Shown: in pieces, positions 43,253-53,600 of the stretch
Position numbering within the stretch: the first letter of the stretch is position 1
How the letters are laid out: each line of letters starts with the position of its first letter
Assembly (NCBI RefSeq): GCF_016862575.1
Contig: NZ_BONF01000005.1
Location: 248,001 to 312,000 of the forward strand
Length of the DNA stretch: 64,000 nucleotides
Direction of reading: 5' to 3'
Origin: Catellatospora bangladeshensis
Lineage (GTDB): Bacteria > Actinomycetota > Actinomycetes > Mycobacteriales > Micromonosporaceae
The notes under the pieces: generated by a model
The model's database searches: none
Told to the model about the DNA's origin: nothing
The model's input: only the letters and a program-made list of their open reading frames with translations
Program-made: the position numbers and the translations under genes

Positions 43253-44680
43253 TCAGCCGGTCTGAGCCGGTCGTGCGGGGTTCGCGGCCGCCGCCGTGGG
43301 GTCCACGGCCGGTGTCGCGAGGGTCGGAGCGGGCGCGCCGGGGGACGGCGACGTCTCGATCTCAAAGGAGGCGGGTAGCGGAAGCATCGCCTCCGGGGGT
43401 CGGGCGGGTAGCCGCAGGGTGAACGTCGAGCCACCGCCGAGGCGGCTGCGCACGTCGACCCGTCCCCCGTGGTTGGTCGCGATGTGCTTGACGATGGCCA
43501 GGCCCAGCCCGGTGCCGCCGGTCGAACGCGAGCGCGCCTGATCGGCCCGGTAGAAGCGCTCGAAGACCCGGTCGAGATCGCCGGGGCCGATGCCGATGCC
43601 CTGGTCGGAGACGCTGATGTCGACCCGGTCCCCCTCGGCCAGCGCGCTGACCACGACCGCCGACTGCTCGTGCGAGTAGGCCACCGCGTTCTCCACCAGG
43701 TTGCCCAGCGCGGTCGCGAACTGGTTGTCGTTGCCGTACACGGTCAGCCCGCGGGTGCCCACGGTGACCAGCTCGATGTGCTTGGCGGCCGCGTTCGTGC
43801 GGGCCCGGTCCAGCGCCTCGGCGATCACCGCGTCCACCGAGACCGGCTCCGGGTCGGGCAGCCGCTCTGCGCCCTGCAGCCGGGACAGCTCCAGCAGCTC
43901 CGAGACGAGCCGGCCCAGCCGGGTGCTCTCCCGCTGGATCCGCTCGGCGAACCGGCGGCTGGCCGCCACGTCCTCGGCGGCCTGGGCCGCCGCCGCCTCC
44001 GGGTCGGGCTGCTCGCTCGCCGGTTCGGTCGCGTCCAGCAGCGCCTCGGCCAGCAGCTGCAGCGCGCCGATGGGCGTCTTCAGCTCGTGGCTGACGTTGG
44101 CCACGAAGTCACGCCGCACCCGCTCCACGCGGTGCGCGTCGGTCACGTCGACGGCCTCGATCGCCACCAGGCCGCCGCCCACCGCCACCGCGCGCAGGTG
44201 CACCCCCAGCGGGGAGTCGGCCAGCTCGCGGCCCCGCGGCAGGTCCAGCTCCACCTCGCGCGGCACGCCCGTGTGGCGGACCTGGCCCGCCAGCGTACGC
44301 AGGATCGGGTGCGCACTGATCGCGCCGGGCACCCCGCTGGCCCGCAGCATGCCCATCGCGCGGGCCGCGCGGTTGGCCAGCACCACCTGGTCACCGCCGT
44401 CGAGCAGCACCACCCCGACGCGCAGCGCGTCCAGGCTCTTGCGGCCCAGCCCCGCCAGCGGGTCGTTGGACAGGGGCGCCCCGAGACCCGACGGGCCGAG
44501 CGCGTTGACCGCGGTGGCGGCCTGCCGGTGGGCGCGCCAGCGGGCGTAGAGCAGGCCCGCGATCAGGCCCAGCACGACGCCCACGGCGACGGCGAGCATG
44601 ATCGTGCCGCCGCCGGGTGGCGCTGCCAGTGGGTTCACGATGCGATCGTAGGTCAGACCGCTCCCCCAACGTTCCGCCAC
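43253..44680 (-). CDS. senX3: Sensor histidine kinase SenX3
   Basis: 475 residues. One membrane helix (about 28-48), a PAS-like region, an H-box (RRDFVANVSHELKTPIGALQ) and N/G boxes (GNLVENAVAY; DQGIGIGPGDLDRVFERFYR; GGTGLGLAIVKH). In mycobacteria SenX3 phosphorylates RegX3 when phosphate is scarce. GTG 44680 has TATACC 6 nt upstream and no ribosome binding site; a later GTG at 44638 is possible. PHO-box-like repeats lie upstream. Confidence 0.9.
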   Translation of the reverse strand: MAERWGSGLTYDRIVNPLAAPPGGGTIMLAVAVGVVLGLIAGLLYARWRAHRQAATAVNALGPSGLGAPLSNDPLAGLGRKSLDALRVGVVLLDGGDQVVLANRAARAMGMLRASGVPGAISAHPILRTLAGQVRHTGVPREVELDLPRGRELADSPLGVHLRAVAVGGGLVAIEAVDVTDAHRVERVRRDFVANVSHELKTPIGALQLLAEALLDATEPASEQPDPEAAAAQAAEDVAASRRFAERIQRESTRLGRLVSELLELSRLQGAERLPDPEPVSVDAVIAEALDRARTNAAAKHIELVTVGTRGLTVYGNDNQFATALGNLVENAVAYSHEQSAVVVSALAEGDRVDISVSDQGIGIGPGDLDRVFERFYRADQARSRSTGGTGLGLAIVKHIATNHGGRVDVRSRLGGGSTFTLRLPARPPEAMLPLPASFEIETSPSPGAPAPTLATPAVDPTAAAANPARPAQTG

Positions 44681-44713
44681 AATTCAGGTATAACGCGACC
44701 AAAACCGGCATTG

Positions 44714-44762
44714 GTTGCACAGTGTTCACCGTCGCGCCTGCTCTCGTTCACCGATGTTCACC
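44714..44762. promoter_or_regulatory. PHO-box-like GTTCACC direct repeats
   Basis: GTTCACC occurs at 44724-44730, 44746-44752 and 44756-44762, and the related GTTGCAC at 44714-44720. The spacing is 10, 22 and 10 bp, close to the 11-bp PHO-box unit of Streptomyces. They lie between divergent senX3 (minus) and phoU (plus) and probably bind RegX3 for autoregulation. Confidence 0.7.
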
Positions 44763-44826
44763 TTACGGCCGTCCGCGCCGCCTACCGTGATCCGCGACCC
44801 CCTCCACCGTTCTCAGGAAGTGATCA

Positions 44827-45465
44827 ATGCGCGAGGAGTTCCGTGCCGACCTGCTCGAGGTCGGCCGCCTGCTGGTCTCCATGGCCGAGGCGGTCCGCAC
44901 CGCGATGAGCGCGGCCACCACCGCCCTGCTCAGCGCCGACAAGGAGGGAGCCGAACGGGTCGTCGCCCGCGACGAGGAGATCAACGCCCTGTTCCGCTCC
45001 GTCGAGGACAAGGTCCTGCGCCTGCTCGCCCAGCAGGCCCCCGTCGCCTCCGACCTGCGCATGGTGATCACCTCCCTGCACATCGGCACCGACCTGGAGC
45101 GCATGGGCGACCTCGCCGAGCACGTCGCCAAGTCCGCCCTGCGCCGCCACCCCGCGGTCGCCGTGCCCGCGGAGCTGACCTCGATCTTCGGCCAGATGGC
45201 CAACGTGGCCGACCGCATCGCCGGCAAGATCACCCTGGTGCTGGCGTCCCGTGACATCGAGCGCGCCGCCGAGCTGGAACGCGACGACGACGCCATGGAC
45301 GAGCTGGAGAAGGCGCTCTTCGCCAAGCTGCTCGACCAGAGCTGGACGCACGGCGTCGAGTCCGCCGTCGACACCGCGCTGCTGGCCCGCTTCTACGAGC
45401 GCTACGCCGACCACGCCGTCAACGCCGGCCGCCACGTCATCTACCTGGTCACCGGCGAGTCCTGA
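44827..45465 (+). CDS. phoU: Phosphate transport regulator PhoU
   Basis: 212 residues, all-helical, with two PhoU repeats and their acidic metal-binding motifs (EVGRLLVSMAEAV; RDEEINALFRSVEDKVLRL; DLERMGDLAEHV; ERDDDAMDELEKALF; ERYADHAVNAGRH). It damps the SenX3-RegX3 response and the Pst phosphate transporter. ATG 44827 with CAGGAAGTG upstream. A family B inverted repeat follows. Confidence 0.93.
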   Translation: MREEFRADLLEVGRLLVSMAEAVRTAMSAATTALLSADKEGAERVVARDEEINALFRSVEDKVLRLLAQQAPVASDLRMVITSLHIGTDLERMGDLAEHVAKSALRRHPAVAVPAELTSIFGQMANVADRIAGKITLVLASRDIERAAELERDDDAMDELEKALFAKLLDQSWTHGVESAVDTALLARFYERYADHAVNAGRHVIYLVTGES

Positions 45466-45511
45466 CCGTCGCGGCGCGCACCCGCGGCCGCGCCGGGGCG
45501 GCGCTGGACGC

Positions 45512-45576
45512 AAGATCGGCAGTTCGTGTCGGAACCTCGGGCCTGGCCACAGGTTCCGACACGAACCAGCGATCTT
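45512..45576. repeat. Inverted repeat, family B, copy 2 (convergent junction)
   Basis: TTCGTGTCGGAACCT (45523-45537) and its perfect complement AGGTTCCGACACGAA (45551-45565) are bounded by AAGATCG (45512-45518) and CGATCTT (45570-45576). It lies between the convergent phoU and MBL nuclease genes and is the better preserved of the two copies (the other is at 16671-16731). Confidence 0.9.
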
Positions 45577-45597
45577 CGGCGGGCCGCCGGAGCCCGC

Positions 45598-47685
45598 TCA
45601 CGACTGCCAACGCCGGGTCGGCACCACCCGCTTGCCCAGCCGGCCCAGGTGGTCGGCGAACTCGCGCTGCGGTCCGGGCAGCCCGTGCACCAGCATCACC
45701 TCGGCCGCGGCGGCGCTGTTGACGATCGAGACCAGCCCCTTGCGGTCGGCGTGGGCCGACAGCCCGAACCTGGCGATCCGGGCCTTGACCTCGATCGTCT
45801 CGGTGTCCATCAGGAACCGGGTCTCCTCGCCGTCGGCCAGCGCGAGCAGCGCGGCGCCCGGCGACTCCTCGTCCTGATAACCGGCGAGCAGCAGCGCGGC
45901 GGCCGGGTCCGGCAGGATCGACCGGGCCCACTGCACGGCCGGGCCGGCCGTCAGCATCCCCGAGGTGGTGATCACGACGCCGCGCCGGAACGACGCCATC
46001 AGCTCCCGGCGGCGGTCGGGCGGGACCTCGCGCACCTGGCCGCCGAAGATGCGCAGCGGGCTGTCGCCGCCCTCGCTCTGCTGCTCGTAGATGCGGGTGA
46101 TCTGCCGGGCCATCCCGTCGACGAGCACCGGCACGTCCGGCAGGTGCCGCCGCAGGGTCAGCGCCACCTCCTGGGCCCGCCCCAGCGCGAACGCGGGCAC
46201 CAGCACGCGCCCGCCCGCCGCCACCGTCTCCGCCACCGTGGCGAGGAAGTTCTGCACCTCGAAGGCGCGGGGCGAGCCGCCGGGCCGGCAGTGGGTCGAC
46301 TCGATGACCAGCAGGTCGGCCCCGCGGGCGGAATCCGCCAGCACGAGGCCCGGCACCGTCGCCTGAGGCTGGTCGGAGACGTCGCCGGTGACCACCACCC
46401 GGCTGCTCCCCGCACGGACCACCACACCCGCGGCGCCCAGGATGTGCCCCGCCGGGAACAGCTCCACGGTCACCCCGTCGTGCACCTCGACCTCGGTGCC
46501 GAACTCCGCGGTCCGGATGCCGCGCCGGGCCGCGCCCGCCTCGATGGGGCCGTACGGCAGCGCGGCCGCCACGCCCGCGGCCAGCTCCGCCCGCCGGGCC
46601 CGCTCGAACACCTTCACCGAGTCGGCCCACATCGTCGGCAGCAGCGCCGCGGTGTCCGGCGTGCAGATGACGGGCAGCGCCGGGTGGTCGGCCAGCAGCG
46701 CCGGCACGTAGCCCGCGTGATCGTTGTGCGCGTGGGTGACCACGACCGCGTCGATCCGCCCGGCCCGCGCGACGGCGATCTCCGGCGGCCCGACCTCGCT
46801 CAGCAGCTGGCGCGAGCGGAGTCCGGCGTCGACGAGGATGCGTACGTCGCCGACCTCCACGAGCATGCACGACCCGCCGATGTCGGTGCCCCCGCCCAGC
46901 GGGACGAGCGAGATGTCCCTGCGCCGGGTCCGCGCCGGAGGCGGCGGCGACGGGACCCGCATCGCATCGAGCACCGCGAGGAACGCGCCGGGGTCGACGC
47001 CCGCCGTCGCCAGTGCCCCGGTCAGCCGCGAGGTCACCTGCTCGGCGCCCTCCCCCCGCTGCTCCCGCTCGCGCGGGTCGCCGTCCGGCGGGGCCGGCCG
47101 CGCGGCGCGGGCCAGCACGTCCGCCGCGTGCAGCAGGTCACCGCCGCGCCGGCGCTCCACCTCCAGCTGCGCGCGCAGCGACTCGATGACGGCGAGCGCC
47201 TCGTCGCGATCGGTGAGCGCGGCCTCCAGCTCCTGCCGGGCGGCGTCCCGCTCCCGGGTGGCCCACTCCAGGCGTCCCCTGGCCAGGTCGCGCGCCGCCT
47301 TCACCTCCGCGAGGGTGCGCGCGGCCCGCTCCGCCCGGCGCTCGTCGACGGTCGGCGCGGGTTTCGGGGCCGGTCGCACCTGCGCCGGCACGAGCGCCCG
47401 GGGATCGACGGCGAGCCGCACCGCCGCCTGCTCCGCCACCGCCGGGTCGGGCCCGGTGAGGTCCCGCAGCAGCGCATGGTCGGCCGCCAGGTCAGCCGCA
47501 TACCGCTCCGCGAGTTCGCCGCGCAGCGTCCCGGCCCGCGCGATGACCAGCAGCAGGTCCGACCGGTTCGCCTCCGCGAACCGTTTGCGGTCGATGCCCC
47601 GGCCCGCGTAGGCGGGCGTGGCCAGCACCTGACCCGCCGCCTCCTCGACGAGCACGGCCAGCAGGCGGTGCGTGGTCCGGCTCAC
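45598..47685 (-). CDS. Beta-CASP metallo-beta-lactamase nuclease with N-terminal coiled coil
   Basis: 695 residues. Residues 1 to about 250 are a helical domain with a coiled coil (about 118-182, rich in E/R/A). The MBL domain follows: THAHNDHAG (near 316-324) is the HxHxDH zinc motif, FPAGHILGAAG and VTGDVSDQ (near 432) supply further ligands, and IESTH and FGLSAHADRKG (near 640) are beta-CASP motifs, so it belongs to the RNA/DNA-cutting CPSF-like group. It overlaps the giant ATPase gene upstream by 4 bp and is certainly cotranscribed with it. Substrate is unknown. The N-terminal extension is not seen in housekeeping RNase J, so a dedicated role is likely. Confidence 0.85.
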   Translation of the reverse strand: MSRTTHRLLAVLVEEAAGQVLATPAYAGRGIDRKRFAEANRSDLLLVIARAGTLRGELAERYAADLAADHALLRDLTGPDPAVAEQAAVRLAVDPRALVPAQVRPAPKPAPTVDERRAERAARTLAEVKAARDLARGRLEWATRERDAARQELEAALTDRDEALAVIESLRAQLEVERRRGGDLLHAADVLARAARPAPPDGDPREREQRGEGAEQVTSRLTGALATAGVDPGAFLAVLDAMRVPSPPPPARTRRRDISLVPLGGGTDIGGSCMLVEVGDVRILVDAGLRSRQLLSEVGPPEIAVARAGRIDAVVVTHAHNDHAGYVPALLADHPALPVICTPDTAALLPTMWADSVKVFERARRAELAAGVAAALPYGPIEAGAARRGIRTAEFGTEVEVHDGVTVELFPAGHILGAAGVVVRAGSSRVVVTGDVSDQPQATVPGLVLADSARGADLLVIESTHCRPGGSPRAFEVQNFLATVAETVAAGGRVLVPAFALGRAQEVALTLRRHLPDVPVLVDGMARQITRIYEQQSEGGDSPLRIFGGQVREVPPDRRRELMASFRRGVVITTSGMLTAGPAVQWARSILPDPAAALLLAGYQDEESPGAALLALADGEETRFLMDTETIEVKARIARFGLSAHADRKGLVSIVNSAAAAEVMLVHGLPGPQREFADHLGRLGKRVVPTRRWQS

Positions 47686-50600
47686 CGCGCGGCCGCCCGG
47701 GTGGCCGCCGCCATCACCGGCTCCACCAGCAGCTTGCCGTCCTCGGTGCTGGCCACGAGCAGCCCGAGCGTACGCAGAACGTCCACCACGTCGCCCAGCC
47801 CGCGGTAGCCGAGCGCCACCAGCCCGGCGGCGCGCAGCACGGCCGCCGCCGGGTCCTCCGACTCCGCGTGCATCGCGAGATACTCGGCGACCTCCTGCGG
47901 ATCGGCCTGCTCGTCGGCCAGCTCACGGACCAGGAAGCGCCAGGCCTCGTGCAGCACCTCGTCGGCCCGCGCGCCGGAGGCGGCGACGAGCTCGTCGGCG
48001 CGCGCCGGATCGGACAGGTGCAGCCGCAGGCCGCCGAGCGGGTCGACCCGGGCGTCGCCGTCCTGGTCGCGGGACAGGTCCTCGGCGACCTTGTTCACGT
48101 TCATCGGCCAGCCGCCGGTCATGGTGAGCAGCTCGTTGCGGGAGGCGTCGTCCTGGAACGGCAGGGTGGTCTCGGTGAGCCACAACCGCAGGTCCGTCTC
48201 CTCGTAGCGGCGCAGCCCGGTCAGGCCGGACGAGGCGTCGGACTCGTCGGCGACGGTCGGCCATACCGCGGCCTGCCTCGGGCTGGTCACCAGGACGATG
48301 CCCAGCGTCCCCCCGGAGTGGGCGGCGATGAGCTCCCGGGCGGTGCGCCAGGTGGTCCGGGCCACCTGCGGGGTGGCCGTCTTGAGGTCGACGACCACGA
48401 CGGCGTGCCCACCGGCGGCGAGCATGGTGGCCTGCTGGCACTCGTGCGCGATGTTCGTCGGGGTGGCCTCACGCAGCTGGCTGCGCCGCACCCCGGTGAT
48501 CGTGTCGTGCTCGTCGCGCATGGCCCGGATGCAACGCTCCATGGTCAGCGCCGCCGAGCCGGCGATCATACGGACCTGGCTCCGCGGCGACAGCAGGTCC
48601 GCGATCTGCTGGGAGGTCAGCGGGCCGCGGGTGGGGCCAGTGCCGAACGGCGGGCGCAGCAGGCTTCCGTCGAAGCTCTGCGGCAGCGGCATCGAGTGCG
48701 CCTGATCCAGGAACTCGTCCACCTCCTCGCGCGAGCCGAGCAGGTCGAGCACGTTCGGCGTACGCAGCCGGTACCGGCCGCTGGCGTACGACAGCACGCC
48801 CAGGTCGACGCACTCGTCGAGCAGCGCCCGGAACTCGCCGGACCGCACGTTCTCCGCGGCGAACCCCTGCGGCCACCACTGCTCGCATTCGGCGCGCAGC
48901 ACGGCCGCCGGCAGCGCCGAGCCCGCACCGTTCGCGTGCGCGTGGAAGGCCACGCTGTAGGCGATGACCTTGTACCGCAGGTCCAGGTTCAGCGTCCAGT
49001 CGAAACGTTTGCGGAACGCCGTCCGCAGGCTGTCGTCGGCCCATACCGTCTCGACGTCGCCGTCGGTGACGTTCTGCGGCGGGGCGTCCGCGGCCAGCGG
49101 CACCCGCTGCAGGTTGCGCAGCAGCTGCGCCCCGAAGAGCTGGATCAGCGCGGGCTGGTTGTTGGCCAGGGCCAGCACCCGGGGCGCGTGATCCTGGTCG
49201 CCGAAGCGGTAGCCGAGCGCGTGCAGCGGTTTGGTCAGCAGATCGTAGGCCGCCTGCGGCGCGAGCGGGCCGACGCAGACCGGATCCCCGAAGTGGGCCA
49301 GCGGATGGTTCACCAGGCGCTCGAAGCGGGCCGTCTGGTGCAGGCCGGCGAAGACCACCTTCACCGATCGCATGGTGCGCTCCATCAGCTCCTTGAACTG
49401 GGTGACGTTGGTGAACCGGCCCTCGGCCGCATCGGCGTCCAGGAAGAAGTCCGACTCGTCCAGCAGCAGCAGGAGCTGGCGGCCCGGCCGGGCCGCGATC
49501 CAGGCGGCCACCTGCCTGATCAGCGCGGGGGCCAGCTCACCGGCGGGCACCTCGCCCGAGACGATGCCCTTCTCGGCGAGGCTCGGCCACAGCGTCGACC
49601 ACACCGCGTCAGCCGGCACGGCCTGACCGACCTTGTAGATGGAGAGGTAGACGGCGTGCCGCGACACGTTGTCGTCGAACTCCCGCGCCGCGGCCCGCAG
49701 CAGCGCCGACTTTCCGAGCTGGCGGCCGCCGTAGACGATGCAGGACCCCATCATGTCCACGACCTTGTCGCGCTCCTCGGCCCGCCCGTAGAACATCTCC
49801 TGGGGGACGAGCCCGGCGACGTCGGGGGTGAACGGCGTGGCGGAGGTGAACGGCAGCGAGACGGCCATGGTGGTGTCGCGGCTCGGCTCCGGCTGCGCGA
49901 CGAGGTACGCGAACGCCGCCTCGTCGATCACCGCGGTGACCGGCAGCCGGCGCCCGCCGCTGCCGCCGCGGAACTCCGTGGCCAGCTCACGGCGTGCGTT
50001 CACGCCGAGCGTGCCGAAGTAGAGCACCAGCACGGAGTGGTCGGTCGGCTCGCTGCGCAGCAGCTCGATCAGCTCGGACGCGGTGGGCGAGCGCCACACC
50101 GCGAGCAGCCGGAGCGTATCCCCCGACGGGCTGATCGCGCTGCCGAACGCCGGGATGACGGCATTGCCGGCGGTCGCGCGGACGCCGGTGAGGTGCATCC
50201 AGTAGGAGCGTCCGGCAGTCTGGCCGCGACGGCCGGTGGGGGGCGTGTTGGCGCCTTCCACGAAGAAGCCGAGCCGCTCCAGCACCTCCTTGACGCCACC
50301 GAGTTTCGCGTCCAGCGCCCGCACCTGCGCCAGCGCCGTCCACTGGCTGATGCTGCTTGCGGCCCCCCGGGCCCGGATCTGGGAGACGTCGATCCCGGCG
50401 CCGGCCAGCGCCTCGCCCAGCGGACCGGTCGCGGGATTGCGTCCCTCGTCGATGGCCTGCTTCAACTCGGTCAGGAGCGCGGTGGTCGGGGCCTTTCCGG
50501 TGGAACCCGCGAAGAGGGCGGGGAAGACCGGGTGGAACAGCCGCAGGTGGTCCACGTCGTCGTGCGGTCCGGGCAGCTCGCGCCCGCTGCGCACGGTCTC

Positions 50601-53600
50601 CAGGTACTCGTTGGCGGTGGTGAGGTCGCCGTCGTCGATCCGGCTGGCGACCCGGGCAACCGCGGCGGCCGGAATCTCGGCCTCCCGGAGCTGGTCGCGG
50701 GCGGTCTCGACGGCCGCCCGCGCCTTGTCGGCCCGGTCTTGCTCGATCCGGGCGACGTCGGTCAGCATCGCGTCGTAGTCCCGCCGGGTGCCGCGCGTGC
50801 CCGAGGTGTGCTCCCGCACCCGCGACGAGAGGTCGGCCCAGTCGTCGGCGCTCAGCCGGCCGTAGCGGCGGTCGGCGTCGATGCGGGTGGCCGTGCCCAG
50901 CGCGAGCTGGTCCAGGCGCTCGGCCGAGGCCGCCACGGCCCGCTCCCGCGCGGCCGACAGCCGCTGCGCGAGCTGGGGATCGTCCGCCCGCAGGACGTCG
51001 ATGAGGATCTGCGTGCCCACCTGGTCGTGCCGGGCCGAGCGTTGCTCGAAGGCCCGGTTCCAGCCCGCCTCGCCGTCGTTCAGCGCGTCCATGGCGGCCG
51101 CGATGTCGTGCGGCGTCGGCGGGCGCGACGGCTCCAGGGACGGCGCGATGGGCAGCTGGGGTGCCAGCGCCAGCTGGCCGTGGATGAGCCGGTCCGCTGC
51201 CAGCTCGGCGCCGCGCAGGGTGGTCTTTCCGTCGAGCAGCTCCAGCGACTCGGTGAGCAGCGCGAGGCCCGCCGCGGTGGCCGCGTCCCGGGCCGGCTGG
51301 CCGGTGTGCGCGAACGCCGCGAGCTGGTCCAGAGCCTGCTCGCGGATGCCGTTCACCCGGGACCGCAGCTCCGCCATCGGGTCCGCCATCCACGTGCCCG
51401 CGGCCGGGGGGCGGGTGAGGTTCTCGGTCGCCTCCACCCACTTGGTGAGCAGGTCGGTGACGTCCGCGGTCCACTCAAGGATCTTGCCGCGGGCCTTGGC
51501 CTCGATGCGCTGGCGCCGCTTCGCGGACGAGGAGCGGCGCGTGTCCTGGTCCAGCGCCGCCTCCAGGACCGATTTGGACCTCAGCTCCCGCACCCGCTCC
51601 CGCACGACCGCGAGGTCGTCGAGGCTGCGCGAGCCGCTCGCGACGATGGTCAGTGGTGCGCCGAGGAAGCCGCCGGCCGCCATCCACAGCTGCCACAGCT
51701 CGGTCGCGGCCGCGTACCGGATGGTGCGGGACGGCCCGGACAGCAGCATCTCCCGCGCCGCACCGGTCAGCGCCGCGTGCTCGGCCTCGGCGCCGGCCGC
51801 CTCCGCCACCGCGTCGGTGCTGCGCGCCGTCAGGTAGGCGCCGCTGTAGATCGCGTTGAGCAGCGCCTCGGTCAGCTCCTCGACCGCCGCGCCCGCCTTG
51901 TTGATGCCGGGGGTGACGTCGCGCAGCGGCCCGGCGGCGCCCGCCGTCGGCGACAGCAGGCCCGCCCGCACCGACGCGGCGTACACCAGCATCTGCATGT
52001 CCGGGCGGTCGCTGAGCGCATCGGCGTCTAGCTGCCGTGCGGTGTCCGCGAACGCCGCGGCGTTGGACCCGGCCGAGCTGCGCATCGCCACGGCGTGCGC
52101 GGCGAGCCGGTGCGCCGCCACCACCGCGGCGGGCGCCTCCTGCGCCTGCATCAGCCACGAGGCGAGGACGAACCGCCCTTCGGCCAGCAGCCGCACGTGC
52201 AGGGATTCGGCGTCGGGCGGGGCTCCCGGACCGGCGGCGTCGTCGGCCGCGGTCACCTCGTCGGCCGGGCCGCCCACCGGCACGGGGACGGTCAGCTGGA
52301 GTCCGGCGAGGACCTCCTCAAGGCTCGCCGCCGGGAGGGCCGCCGTCTCCGCCGCGAAACGCGGCGCGGGCACCTTTGCCGACGTTCCGGCCGGTGACTG
52401 CGCAAGGGGACCGGCCGCGACGACGTCGTCCGCCGTGCCACCGTCCGCCACGCCGGTGTCCGGCACCGCCGTTTCCTGCGGCGCGGTGTCCCGCGGCGAG
52501 GCGTCCTGCGGCGCGGGTGCGTCGTCCGGCACGGCCCCGCCGTCCGGCACAGGGCCGCCGTCCGGCACGGGTTCCCCGTCGTCGGCAAGGCTGAGGCCGC
52601 CGGATGCCACGTGCATGATGAGCAGGGACGCGACCGGCAGGTCCCGCTGCACGGTGCGGGCCAGCTCGGTGACCCGCTGCGGGTCGCGGCCGCCGATCTC
52701 GATCGCCGTCAGCAGGGCGTCGAGCCCGGCCAGGACGGCCGGATCGGCGCTCGCGTCGACCGACGCGGCGAGCTCGGCCACCTGACGCGCCTCGTTGGCC
52801 ACGTACTCCGGGGCGCGCAGCGAGGTCAGCCGCCGGACCCGGGCCACCTGGCCCAGGGAGTCCATCGCCGCGGACAGCTCGTCGAGCCGCAGCCGTGCCT
52901 CGTCGAGCGTCTGCGGCGCGGGCTCCTGGGTGACCACCGCCACCTTCTCGAAGAACGCGTTCAGGTTGTCCACGAACCGGCCCACCCGCGCCAGGTCGCC
53001 CTCGGCGGGCAGGCGGCCGGCGTCGACGGCCTCCACCAGGCCCGGCAGGACGTCGGCGCGGATCTCGCCGAGCGCGTCCGTCACGACGTCGCACAGCGCG
53101 GCGAGATCGCCCACGTCCTCCGGCGACACCTCCTGCCCGTGCGAGCCGTTGCCCCAGGCTGCCGGCGTCCGCCCGACGCCCACCCCGGTGTCCGGCGGCA
53201 CGGCCGCATGCTCGTCCGGCCGCGCGGGCTCCACGGCGGCCGCCCAGCCGTGCTGGAGTTCGGACACGACGTCCACCAGGCGGCCGAGCGGTTCCGGCCG
53301 CTCGGGAAGCAGCCGGTGCCGTTGCCGCAGCCGGGCCCACGTGGCGCGCACCGCGGCCAGCGTGTCCGGGCTCCAGCCCGCGGGTGGTTCGGCGACCAGC
53401 CAGCCCAGCGCGGCCACCGCGCCGACGTGCGCCTTGGCCACCATCACCGACCACACCCCGGCCCGCACCGCGGGCGTGTATCCGAACGAACCCGCGTCCA
53501 GCAGCAGCGCAAGCACGTCGTGCGTGGCGAGGAAGGCCAGCGCACCGGCGTCCGCGCGGAGCACCGCGGCCAGCTCCTCCTCGGTGAAGCAGCAGGTCAA

